A stretch of 20,583 nt of DNA from DBFJGL01 sp048394785 (lineage in GTDB: Bacteria > Bacillota > Clostridia > Christensenellales > CAG-917). The DNA lies in NCBI GenBank assembly GCA_048394785.1, contig DBFJGL010000092.1:1-20583 (forward strand). Direction: 5' to 3'. Both the position numbers and the translations under genes were made by a program. Below are positions 1 through 6,719 of this stretch, piece by piece; positions within the stretch are counted from its first letter, which is position 1, and each line of letters opens with the position of its first letter. The notes beneath the pieces are model-generated. The model was not told where the DNA came from and ran no database searches. It saw nothing but the letters and a program-made list of their open reading frames with translations.

Positions 1-56
1 GTTATCGCCTCGTCCGCCGCAAAAAACTCTCTGCCGTTTATAATTGCCTTTTTCAT
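1..56 (-). CDS. N-terminal fragment of an unidentified gene running off the left edge
   Basis: Reading leftwards, an ATG at 56-54 opens a frame that stays open to the window edge and begins MKKAIINGREFFAADEAI. Only 18 residues are visible, so no family can be assigned; a hydrophobic strand followed by I-N-G-R is common at the start of many enzymes, including amidohydrolases, but that is only a resemblance. A GGAG lies 13 bases upstream of the ATG, rather far for a ribosome binding site. A good promoter candidate at 129-157 points at this start, which is the main support for its being a real gene. The gene is divergent from the esterase at 279. Confidence 0.5.
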   Translation of the reverse strand, partial: MKKAIINGREFFAADEAI

Positions 57-60
57 TTTA

Positions 61-115
61 CGTTTCCGTCTCCGTTACCGTTCCGTTATCGTTTCGCCGT
101 TTGTCGTTATCAATA
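61..115 (-). repeat. Degenerate ACG repeat in the 5' leader of the left-edge gene
   Basis: On the minus strand the leader just before the ATG at 56 contains ACG about eight times, mostly every 5-6 bases, with purine-rich spacers (units such as GTAACG, GAGACG, GAAACG). It lies entirely between the predicted transcription start (about 122) and the ATG. It could be a simple-sequence expansion, an mRNA-binding site or chance; the sequence alone does not tell. Confidence 0.4.
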
Positions 116-128
116 TGTTATTATATAC

Positions 129-157
129 ATTATAGACCATATAATCGGATTTGTCCC
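129..157 (-). promoter_or_regulatory. Sigma-70/A-type promoter for the left-edge gene
   Basis: On the minus strand GGGACA (157-152) is followed after 17 bases by a perfect TATAAT (134-129). The -10 is ideal; the -35 keeps only GACA. The predicted start is near 122, giving a leader of about 66 bases to the ATG at 56. It diverges from the esterase promoter at 218-246. Confidence 0.5.
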
Positions 158-217
158 GATAAGAACCTTTGTTTTCTCGCTCGTTTAATTTTAATTTATA
201 TTTCTTTGCCGCCTGTG

Positions 218-246
218 TTGACAGTTTATCCGAGCGGTAATAAAAT
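218..246 (+). promoter_or_regulatory. Consensus promoter of the esterase gene
   Basis: A perfect TTGACA (218-223), a 17-base spacer and TAAAAT (241-246, 5 of 6 matches) form a near-ideal sigma-70/A promoter. The predicted start is near 253, giving a leader of about 26 bases before the ATG at 279. Confidence 0.75.
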
Positions 247-253
247 TTAACTG

Positions 254-267
254 AGCCGAATACGGCT
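254..267 (+). other. Small hairpin at the 5' end of the esterase mRNA
   Basis: AGCCG (254-258), loop AATA, CGGCT (263-267) form a perfect 5-bp stem almost exactly at the predicted transcription start. The rest of the leader (268-278) shows no Shine-Dalgarno sequence. A 5'-terminal hairpin of this kind could stabilise the transcript or affect initiation; this is inference. Confidence 0.4.
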
Positions 268-278
268 GTAAAACGTAA

Positions 279-1208
279 ATGAAAAAAGCAATTATCCTCA
301 TCGCCGTTATACTGACGCTTGTCGCAACGTTCGCCGCGTGCGACGAATATCCCGACAAACGCCCCGTCATACCCGAAGGCTCGGGCGGCGGTTCGCTTTT
401 GCCCGACGGAGGCAACGACCTTGACGAATACGTGTACTATGAAGCGGTAAAAGGATACGAATACTCCCAAACTTCCCGTATAAGCTACTATTCCGAGCTC
501 GCCGGCGGCGAAAAACACGCGACCGTCACTCTGCCCGCAAGTTACCATAAAAGCAATCAAACCTACCCCGTCCTCTACCTTCTTCACGGGCTTAAAGGCA
601 ACGAATATTCCTGGAAAAACGATATGGGCTCCACCTACATCGTTCAGAACGCGCATTATTTCGACGGCGCGAGCGAAATGATTGTCGTTGGAGTAAACTG
701 CATCGTCAACGCCGGCGAAAAAGAACCCGGTATGTTTACGGAAACTCTCACCGAAGTTTACGACAAAACGGGACAGGACGTCGTCGAAAACCTTATGCCC
801 TATATCAACGAAAACTATAACGTAAAAACGGGAAAGGAAAACACGGCTATTGCGGGATACTCAATGGGCGGCAGAGAGGCTCTGCTCACCGCGTTCGCTT
901 ATCAGGACGCGTTCGGCTATATAGGAGCGTTCTCGTCTGCGAATTTCGGGAAGAACGTCGCGTCCGTCAACGCCCCGATACCGGACTTCAAACTTGACGA
1001 CGGCAATGAAGACGGTTTCAAATATATCCTTATGAACGTAGGTTCGGCGGAGAGTTTTACGGGCACTTACGACACCACGCCTGCCATAAGCGCGGTTCTC
1101 GCCAAAAACGGCATCGCTCACAAATGGTACGTCGTAAACGGAGGAATGCACGCGCCGCCCGTATGGAGAAACGGACTTAACGAGTTCGTAAAACATCTGT
1201 TCTTATAA
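279..1208 (+). CDS. Lipoprotein alpha/beta-hydrolase esterase (esterase D / feruloyl-esterase-like)
   Basis: A 309-residue secreted esterase predicted to sit on the outer face of the membrane as a lipoprotein. Residues 1-20 form a signal peptide (MKK, then a hydrophobic run) ending F-A-A-C with the lipidated cysteine at 21; Phe at -3 is slightly unusual. After a Gly/Pro-rich linker (about 28-50) the hydrolase fold follows: oxyanion-hole H103-G104, nucleophile elbow GYSMGG with Ser195, and the catalytic histidine H291 in a G-M-H-A-P context. Length and motifs fit the esterase D / FrsA-like group acting on acyl or feruloyl esters; the substrate cannot be read off. The start is fixed by the signal peptide although no Shine-Dalgarno is visible. 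It is the only plus-strand gene, convergent with the RNA methyltransferase. The gap 1209-1395 is AT-rich and shows no convincing terminator. Confidence 0.85.
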   Translation: MKKAIILIAVILTLVATFAACDEYPDKRPVIPEGSGGGSLLPDGGNDLDEYVYYEAVKGYEYSQTSRISYYSELAGGEKHATVTLPASYHKSNQTYPVLYLLHGLKGNEYSWKNDMGSTYIVQNAHYFDGASEMIVVGVNCIVNAGEKEPGMFTETLTEVYDKTGQDVVENLMPYINENYNVKTGKENTAIAGYSMGGREALLTAFAYQDAFGYIGAFSSANFGKNVASVNAPIPDFKLDDGNEDGFKYILMNVGSAESFTGTYDTTPAISAVLAKNGIAHKWYVVNGGMHAPPVWRNGLNEFVKHLFL

Positions 1209-1395
1209 CCTCAAAAAACTTAATAAAAACCGTTCGAACATTGCAAAAATAAAAGAGTTACCGACATCAATAATAGTATTGCAATTACCGTTTTGTATGT
1301 TTTTATTGTAATTTAACCTGCGAATATATTTTACAACAGTTTCTGATACCGTTTGCTATTGCCGATAATCGCTTAATAACGTCGCGGCACGCCAC

Positions 1396-2754
1396 CTATA
1401 GCATTCTGTCCAGCACGACAAACGTCTCGACGTGGGCGGTTTGGGGGAACATATCGAAAGGTTGAATGCGTGAGATTGAGTACGCGTTGTCAGACGTAAG
1501 AACGGCGACGTCGCGGGCAAGAGTTGCGGGGTTGCAGGAAACGTAAATTATGCGTTCGAACTCCGCGGCGACAGCGGCTTCGAGAACGCTTTGCGCGCAC
1601 CCCTTGCGAGGTGGGTCGAGAATGAGCGCGCGCGGTTTTTTAGATGCGCTCAAAGACCTGCAAAACCAAGCCGCATCTGCGCATACCGCGTCCACTCTGT
1701 CTGAAAATCCGAGTTCGGACATAAGCTTTTCGGCGTCTTTAACGGCGTCAGGGACAATCTCCGCAGACGTTATTTCGGCATCGGGCAACATTGCCGCAAG
1801 CTGTGCGGTTAGCAAGCCGACTCCCGAATACAGCTCGACAATATCCCCGTCGAAGCCGCGGAGTTCTTCGCAAACCGCCGCGTAAAGTTTGTCGCGCACG
1901 CCGCCGTTGACCTGTAAAAACGACACAGGCGAAACTTTTGCCTTGAACGCTCCGAGGTTCTGTTCTCTTTCCTCTCCGTATAGCAGCCGCGCTTTATCGC
2001 CCATAATGACGTTTGTCTGCGCCAAGTTGGGAGATACATAAAGCGTAACGCCGTCAAAACGAGCGCGCAATCTCGCGTAAAGGTCTTCGGCAAACGGACA
2101 GCCGTCGGAATTGACGACGACGCACACAGAGAGCGTATCGAGCATTCTTGCGACGAGATGACGCAAAATGCCGATGCCCGAAAGCTCGTCATACACCGAA
2201 ATTTCATTGTCCTGCGCCCAGGCGACGACGGTTTCGACGAGTTCCGCCGCCCATTCGCCGTGCAACGGACACCACTTGACGGGCACGCAGTCGTGCGACA
2301 GCTTGCCGTAATATCCGAGATATATCCTGCCGCTGCATCTGTTTCTTCCGAACGGCATTGACAGCTTGTTGCGATATTCCCATTCCTGCGAAGGCACGAG
2401 CGCGCCGACTTGCGCGTTTATGCCCGCCGTCTTTCTGAAATCACGCGCTATATTATTTTGTTTCAACGCAAGCTGAGCGTCATACGACATATGCTGCAAG
2501 TCGCAACCGCCGCATTTTCCGAAATACGGACATTTGGGTTTTATCCTGTCATCGGACGGAGTTAAAACCTCGATTAAGTCGGCAAAGGCGTAATTTTTTG
2601 TAACGTGTTTTACTCTGACCCGCACCTTTTCGCCAACAAGACAATAGTCCGTAAAAACAGGATAGGCACCGTATTTAACGATGCCCTCTCCTTTCATTCC
2701 GAGGTCGGAAACCTCCCCCGTAAGTATGTCGCCGACTTGCAGTCTGTCAGACAT
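1396..2754 (-). CDS. RlmD/RumA-type (TrmA family) 23S rRNA uracil-C5 methyltransferase
   Basis: A 452-residue SAM-dependent RNA methyltransferase that converts a uridine to 5-methyluridine, most likely in 23S rRNA. Residues 1-60 form a TRAM RNA-binding domain; a [4Fe-4S] site is given by C75, C81, C84 and C162; the methyltransferase domain contains F-L-Q-V-N (Q281), the SAM loop E-L-Y-S-G-V-G (307-313), L-D-P-P-R-K (D380), the catalytic Cys407 in S-C-N-P and the general base E443. All key residues are present and the length is typical. The ATG overlaps the stop of the phosphofructokinase gene by one base (TAATG) and has no strong Shine-Dalgarno of its own, so translation is probably coupled. 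The exact target base (U1939- versus U747-type) cannot be decided from sequence alone. Confidence 0.9.
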   Translation of the reverse strand: MSDRLQVGDILTGEVSDLGMKGEGIVKYGAYPVFTDYCLVGEKVRVRVKHVTKNYAFADLIEVLTPSDDRIKPKCPYFGKCGGCDLQHMSYDAQLALKQNNIARDFRKTAGINAQVGALVPSQEWEYRNKLSMPFGRNRCSGRIYLGYYGKLSHDCVPVKWCPLHGEWAAELVETVVAWAQDNEISVYDELSGIGILRHLVARMLDTLSVCVVVNSDGCPFAEDLYARLRARFDGVTLYVSPNLAQTNVIMGDKARLLYGEEREQNLGAFKAKVSPVSFLQVNGGVRDKLYAAVCEELRGFDGDIVELYSGVGLLTAQLAAMLPDAEITSAEIVPDAVKDAEKLMSELGFSDRVDAVCADAAWFCRSLSASKKPRALILDPPRKGCAQSVLEAAVAAEFERIIYVSCNPATLARDVAVLTSDNAYSISRIQPFDMFPQTAHVETFVVLDRML

Positions 2755-3998
2755 TATTTCTGCGCGTAGATTTTTTTAAGATGCGAGAATCTGGGCAGAC
2801 CGTCTTCGAGCGGAGCCTTTGCCTCGCCCTGAATGAGCGGCAACGCGTATTTGACGTACTCCTCGCTGATGCCTGTGCCGTCCTCGACGATCCAATCCTG
2901 AGGGAAAGTCTTTTCGGTGTTTGCGGCAAGTTCAAGAGGCATAAGCACGGGTTTGCACTTATACTCGTCAGCCGTATAATCGCGCTCGAACACGACCATT
3001 TTGTCCGTTTCTCCGTTTACCGCGCTCTTTACTGCAAACGCGCCTGCGTTGAACGCTTCTTCAACGTCGATTTTGGACGCAAGGTGCGCGCCGCAGCGTT
3101 GCATAAGGCTGAACTCTATGGGACGAACCTTGATGTTGAGCTTTTCTTTTATGATGCCGCCGAGTATTGCCGCAAGACCGCCGAGCTGAGCGTGTCCGAA
3201 AGTATCGTCTTTGGACGCCGCGAACTCGCCGACGTATTTGCCTTCTGCGGTTTTAAGCCCTTCGGAAACGACTGCGATGCACTTGTTGTTGTTGCGCTCG
3301 CATACTCTCTTGACGTCGTCGACGAATTTGTCTACGGAGAAAGGCGTTTCGGGCAGATAAATCAGATCCGCACCCAAACCCTTGTAATTGGCAAGTTCCG
3401 CCGCCGCGGTAAGCCAACCGGCGTTTCTGCCCATAACTTCGATGATGCAGACAAGACCGAAATTGTACACTTTCGCGTCGAGGTTGCACTCCATAATGGA
3501 AGTCGCGATATATTTTGCGGCGGAAGCGTATCCGGGGCAATGGTCGGTGCCGTAGAGGTCGTTGTCGATTGTCTTGGGCACGCCGATAACGTTGCAGTCG
3601 TAGCCGACCGATTGCAGATACTTGCTGATCTTGTTGCAGGTATCCATACTGTCGTTGCCGCCGTTGTAGAAGAAGTAACGAATGTCGTATTTTTTGAAGA
3701 TTTCAAGTATTCTCTCGTAATCCTCGCTGTTGACGTCCGCGTCTTTGAGCTTGTATCTTGCCGAACCGAGCGCGGAAGAAGGAGTATATTTGAGCAGTTC
3801 GAGCTCTTTCATATCCTCTTTGGACATATCGTAGAACTTTTCGCCGAGAATGCCGACAATGCCGTGCTCCGCGCCGTAAACCGCGGTGATATTGTCTTGT
3901 TTGAGCGCTTCGATAAACACGCCCGCCGCGCTGCTGTTGATAACGGAAGTCGGACCGCCGCTCTGTCCGAACATACACGCACCTTTAAGATTTTTCAT
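2754..3998 (-). CDS. Pyrophosphate-type 6-phosphofructokinase
   Basis: A 414-residue cytosolic enzyme that phosphorylates fructose 6-phosphate to the 1,6-bisphosphate, probably with PPi rather than ATP and hence reversibly. Visible motifs are G-Q-S-G-G-P-T near residue 11, G-G-N-D-S at 113-117, P-K-T-I-D-N-D at 141-147 and M-G-R-N-A-G-W from 189. Asp116, where ATP enzymes have Gly (GGDGS), and Lys142, where they have Gly (PGTIDND), are the established marks of PPi dependence. Insertions relative to the 320-residue bacterial ATP enzyme also fit the longer PPi group. AAAGGAG lies five bases before the ATG. It heads a two-gene unit with the RNA methyltransferase and has its own promoter candidate. 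Phosphoryl-donor specificity remains a prediction. Confidence 0.92.
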   Translation of the reverse strand: MKNLKGACMFGQSGGPTSVINSSAAGVFIEALKQDNITAVYGAEHGIVGILGEKFYDMSKEDMKELELLKYTPSSALGSARYKLKDADVNSEDYERILEIFKKYDIRYFFYNGGNDSMDTCNKISKYLQSVGYDCNVIGVPKTIDNDLYGTDHCPGYASAAKYIATSIMECNLDAKVYNFGLVCIIEVMGRNAGWLTAAAELANYKGLGADLIYLPETPFSVDKFVDDVKRVCERNNNKCIAVVSEGLKTAEGKYVGEFAASKDDTFGHAQLGGLAAILGGIIKEKLNIKVRPIEFSLMQRCGAHLASKIDVEEAFNAGAFAVKSAVNGETDKMVVFERDYTADEYKCKPVLMPLELAANTEKTFPQDWIVEDGTGISEEYVKYALPLIQGEAKAPLEDGLPRFSHLKKIYAQK

Positions 3999-4054
3999 AA
4001 GAACTCCTTTAACGCTTTTGTTTGATTTTGTAAACGGATAAACCGTGCAGAAAT

Positions 4055-4083
4055 ATAATAACCGTTTTTTACGCTTTGGGCAA
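4055..4083 (-). promoter_or_regulatory. Promoter candidate for the PPi-PFK / methyltransferase unit
   Basis: On the minus strand TTGCCC (4083-4078), a 17-base spacer and TATTAT (4060-4055) point towards the ATG at 3998. The predicted start is near 4048, downstream of the terminator that closes the MDR gene. Confidence 0.5.
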
Positions 4084-4097
4084 GCGATTGCCGCCGC

Positions 4098-4132
4098 AAA
4101 TTAAAAGCGACCGATAAATCGTTTACGGCCGC
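4098..4132 (-). terminator. Intrinsic terminator after the MDR dehydrogenase gene
   Basis: In the minus-strand RNA, GCGGCCG (4132-4126) pairs with CGGUCGC (4113-4107), with one G-U wobble. An inner UAAA/UUUA extension and a three-base loop follow, with one bulged base. The stem is followed by UUUUAAUUU (4106-4098). It lies 56 bases after the MDR stop codon and just before the PFK promoter. Confidence 0.7.
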
Positions 4133-4187
4133 CTTGCGATAAATTATCCCGTTTCTGTTTTTCCGTCTGATTTGACTCGATTTTTGG

Positions 4188-5162
4188 TTAGTCTATGTTC
4201 ACGAGAATTTTGTTATATTGATAAGGATATTTGATAAAATCCTCTATCATTTGCGGCACGCCGTCGAAATCCGTCCTGTAATTCAAAATTCCGTCCGTTT
4301 TGATAATCTTGTTGGCAAGCAGATTGATTGCCGACGACATCTCCCCCGCGCCGTTGCATACGCCTTTCAAAGTGAGCTGTTTTCTTAAAACCTCGTTCAT
4401 ATCCGCCTTGTGTTTGAGCGTGGACGAGTATCCTCCTATGATTGCCACACCGCCGTCCTTTACAAGCCTCAGCGTAGCGTCGAAAGACACCCCTTCCCCT
4501 ACGTAAACGGAAAACTCGCTCATTCTGCCGCCCGTGATTTCCTCCACTCTGCGTTCGAGGTTGTCGTAAGTAGGATTGAGAGTATAATAAACGCCCCAGC
4601 TCTCGGCAAGTTTGAGCTTGTCCGAATCCATATCCACCAAAATGGGCACCATCTGATAATACAGCGCGAGCTGCGACAGCATAAGCCCGAGCGTGCTCGC
4701 CCCGACAATCACGACGTAGTCGCCCTTTTCGCACTCCATCTGCTCTATTATTCTGATGCCGAATGCGATTGCCTCGGTGAACAACGCGTCCTCGTCGCGA
4801 ACTCCGTCGGGCAGCGCATAGACGTTTTCCTGAGGCACCGAGATGAAGTCCGTAAGCAAACCGTCCACGTCGACGCCGAGCACCTTGACGCGCTTTACGC
4901 CGAACTCGCTATACTCCACAAAGGGGCTTATAACCACTCGCGAGCCGAGTTTAAGCCCGCTGTCGTCGTCGGCTTCGGACACGTAACCCATTGCCGAATG
5001 ACCGGGCACTTTAACCGCGCCCTCTCCTCTCGTGAAATAGGAAATATCCGTGGACGAGAACGCCACTTTGGCAATTTTGATTTTCACCTCGCCGTCGCCG
5101 CGCTGAACGTTGTCCTCCGCAAGTCTGACGTCTTGAAGATTTTCGATTATCCACTTCTTCAT
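4188..5162 (-). CDS. MDR-superfamily (zinc alcohol dehydrogenase-like) oxidoreductase lacking the zinc ligands
   Basis: A 324-residue protein with a GroES-like N-terminal domain (about 1-125) and a Rossmann domain carrying G-A-S-T-L-G at 144-149, as in medium-chain dehydrogenases such as threonine or sorbitol dehydrogenase. The catalytic-zinc cysteine (the C in the usual C-G-T-D) is serine here (Ser36 in S-S-T-D), the G-H-E motif has become G-H-S (54-56), and the four-cysteine structural-zinc loop is missing, which explains the short length. It therefore probably does not use a catalytic zinc; it may act as a quinone-oxidoreductase-like reductase or be a degenerate member. No substrate can be named. 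The gene has no Shine-Dalgarno; its promoter ends nine bases before the ATG, implying a leaderless or nearly leaderless mRNA. A good terminator follows it. Confidence 0.8.
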   Translation of the reverse strand: MKKWIIENLQDVRLAEDNVQRGDGEVKIKIAKVAFSSTDISYFTRGEGAVKVPGHSAMGYVSEADDDSGLKLGSRVVISPFVEYSEFGVKRVKVLGVDVDGLLTDFISVPQENVYALPDGVRDEDALFTEAIAFGIRIIEQMECEKGDYVVIVGASTLGLMLSQLALYYQMVPILVDMDSDKLKLAESWGVYYTLNPTYDNLERRVEEITGGRMSEFSVYVGEGVSFDATLRLVKDGGVAIIGGYSSTLKHKADMNEVLRKQLTLKGVCNGAGEMSSAINLLANKIIKTDGILNYRTDFDGVPQMIEDFIKYPYQYNKILVNID

Positions 5163-5171
5163 AACCGTTTT

Positions 5172-5200
5172 ATTATATCACACCCGACGCGCCATTGCAA
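5172..5200 (-). promoter_or_regulatory. Extended -10 promoter giving a nearly leaderless MDR transcript
   Basis: On the minus strand TTGCAA (5200-5195), a 17-base spacer ending in TGA, and a perfect TATAAT (5177-5172) form an extended -10 promoter. Only nine bases separate the -10 from the ATG at 5162, so transcription should begin within about three bases of the start codon. The element sits just after the RNase G stop codon. Confidence 0.65.
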
Positions 5201-5202
5201 CA

Positions 5203-6678
5203 TCAATAAGCAAGCATCCTCGCGTCGCGCGGCAGAGTGACGATTTTTTCGTCCGTTGCGTAAAACTCGTACTCCGCCCGCGGCACGGATTTATCGGGTA
5301 TAAAATATATCCGCCTGTTCTTCCACAACGTGGTAACCTCTCTCGACATTATGCGCGTTTCGAACACCGCCGCAAACACATCTGGGTGCACCCTCACGGT
5401 GATTGTATTGCTTTTGTGTTGCAAGGTATAGTCGACCAGCTTGTCGCGCAGAAGAAACACTCTTTGCTCCGCGCTGACTATAAAACCGCCCATACACTCC
5501 CTGCAAGGCTCCAACATAAAACTGTCCACGGGCAGACGGGCTTTTTTCCGAGTGAGTTCCACAAGCCCGAGCCCCGTCATAGATACGACCGTCGTTTTCA
5601 GCGCGTCGCCTTTAAGTTCCGCTTTCAGTTTTTCGAGCAAAGCGGCGCGGTGCTCCTCTTTTGTCATATCGATGAAGTCCACGATTACGATGCCGCTTAT
5701 ATTGCGCACTCTGAGCTGACGCGCAACGCATTCGGCGGCAAGCATATTCGTCTTGAAAACAGTATCCTCCAAATCTTTGGAACCGACAAACTTGCCCGTA
5801 TTTACGTCTATAACCGTCAGCGCCTCCGTCTTGTCTATCACGATATACGCGCCGTTTTCCATATTCACGCGTCTGTCGGACAGCCTGTTTATCTGCTCCG
5901 CGACGCCGAAATGACGCATTATGTTTTTAGAACCGCAATAAAGCTCCACGTCCGCATTGCCCACTTTTCCGCGCATATGCTCGGCAACGCGCGCGTCGTT
6001 AATCACAATCTTTTCGACGTCTTCGCGATAATTATCTCTGATTGCGCGCTCCAACAGCAACGCCTCTCTGAACACCGCCGTTTTGACGGGCGCGCGCCAA
6101 TAATCGTTCTGTACCTTGCTCCAAAGCCTGAGCAGCCTGTCCGCCTCGTCGATGATGTCGTCGTCCTGCGCCTTATCGGCGGCTGAACGTATGATAAAGC
6201 CCATACCGTCGGGAGTAATCGATTTGACGAGAGCCTCTAAATACGCCCTCCTTTCGTCGTCTTCGATTTTGCGCGAAATACCCAAAAAATCGGAAGTCGG
6301 CAACAACACGAGAAACAGCCCCGGCAGAGTTACGTCGGTTGTCAGCCTCGCGCCTTTCGTGCCGAACTCGTCTTTTACGACCTGACACATAATTTCATCG
6401 CCCGGACTTACGTTGAGCGCCTCCGGCGTTCTGCGCGCGGAAACGCCCGAAGCGTCGGCAAGACTTTCGCCGACGTATAAAAAACCGTTGCGCTCCAAGC
6501 CGATGTTGACAAACGCCGCCTTCATTCCCGAAAGCACGTTTTCAACCTTTCCCTTATAAATGTTGCCGACAAGTCCGCGGTGCGCGACGCGCTCTACGGA
6601 AAAATCAATCAGCTCGCCGTCCTGCGTCAAAGCCACCCTTACGCAGTACGGGTTGTAGTCGATTAAAAGTTGCTTCAT
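5203..6678 (-). CDS. rng: Ribonuclease G/E family endoribonuclease
   Basis: A 491-residue single-strand-specific endoribonuclease for rRNA processing and mRNA decay in the cytoplasm. An S1 RNA-binding domain spans about 35-125 (G-N-I-Y-K-G-K-V at its start), followed by an RNase-H-like and catalytic region with D281 in D-V-N-T-G-K and D324 in V-D-F-I-D-M as the metal-binding aspartates, and the zinc-link pair C382/C385 in C-R-E-C. The length matches RNase G, without the long C-terminal scaffold of enterobacterial RNase E. AAAGGA lies 11 bases before the ATG. The gene follows the ROK kinase after 41 bases and probably shares its promoter. In many Clostridia rng is followed by rplU and rpmA; here an unrelated dehydrogenase follows, so the usual context is broken. 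Confidence 0.93.
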   Translation of the reverse strand: MKQLLIDYNPYCVRVALTQDGELIDFSVERVAHRGLVGNIYKGKVENVLSGMKAAFVNIGLERNGFLYVGESLADASGVSARRTPEALNVSPGDEIMCQVVKDEFGTKGARLTTDVTLPGLFLVLLPTSDFLGISRKIEDDERRAYLEALVKSITPDGMGFIIRSAADKAQDDDIIDEADRLLRLWSKVQNDYWRAPVKTAVFREALLLERAIRDNYREDVEKIVINDARVAEHMRGKVGNADVELYCGSKNIMRHFGVAEQINRLSDRRVNMENGAYIVIDKTEALTVIDVNTGKFVGSKDLEDTVFKTNMLAAECVARQLRVRNISGIVIVDFIDMTKEEHRAALLEKLKAELKGDALKTTVVSMTGLGLVELTRKKARLPVDSFMLEPCRECMGGFIVSAEQRVFLLRDKLVDYTLQHKSNTITVRVHPDVFAAVFETRIMSREVTTLWKNRRIYFIPDKSVPRAEYEFYATDEKIVTLPRDARMLAY

Positions 6679-6719
6679 TAAGATTTATATCCTTTGAAAT
6701 TTAGTTCCTGTTTACGTCT

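Noticed and set aside
1209..1395. A bidirectional terminator between the convergent esterase and methyltransferase genes
   Set aside because: Only weak AT-rich inverted repeats (for example TTGTAA/TTACAA) are present, without a stable stem followed by a T run.
2781..4025. A 414-codon open frame on the plus strand, fully antisense to the phosphofructokinase gene
   Set aside because: Equal in length to the real gene only because codon bias keeps the opposite frame open; the translation has no recognisable domain, while the minus strand has a complete, motif-perfect enzyme and ribosome site.
4072..4086. Small hairpin CGCTT-TGGGC-AAGCG as a terminator
   Set aside because: Only five base pairs with no T run on either strand, and it overlaps the PFK -35 element; the hairpin at 4107-4132 explains termination better.
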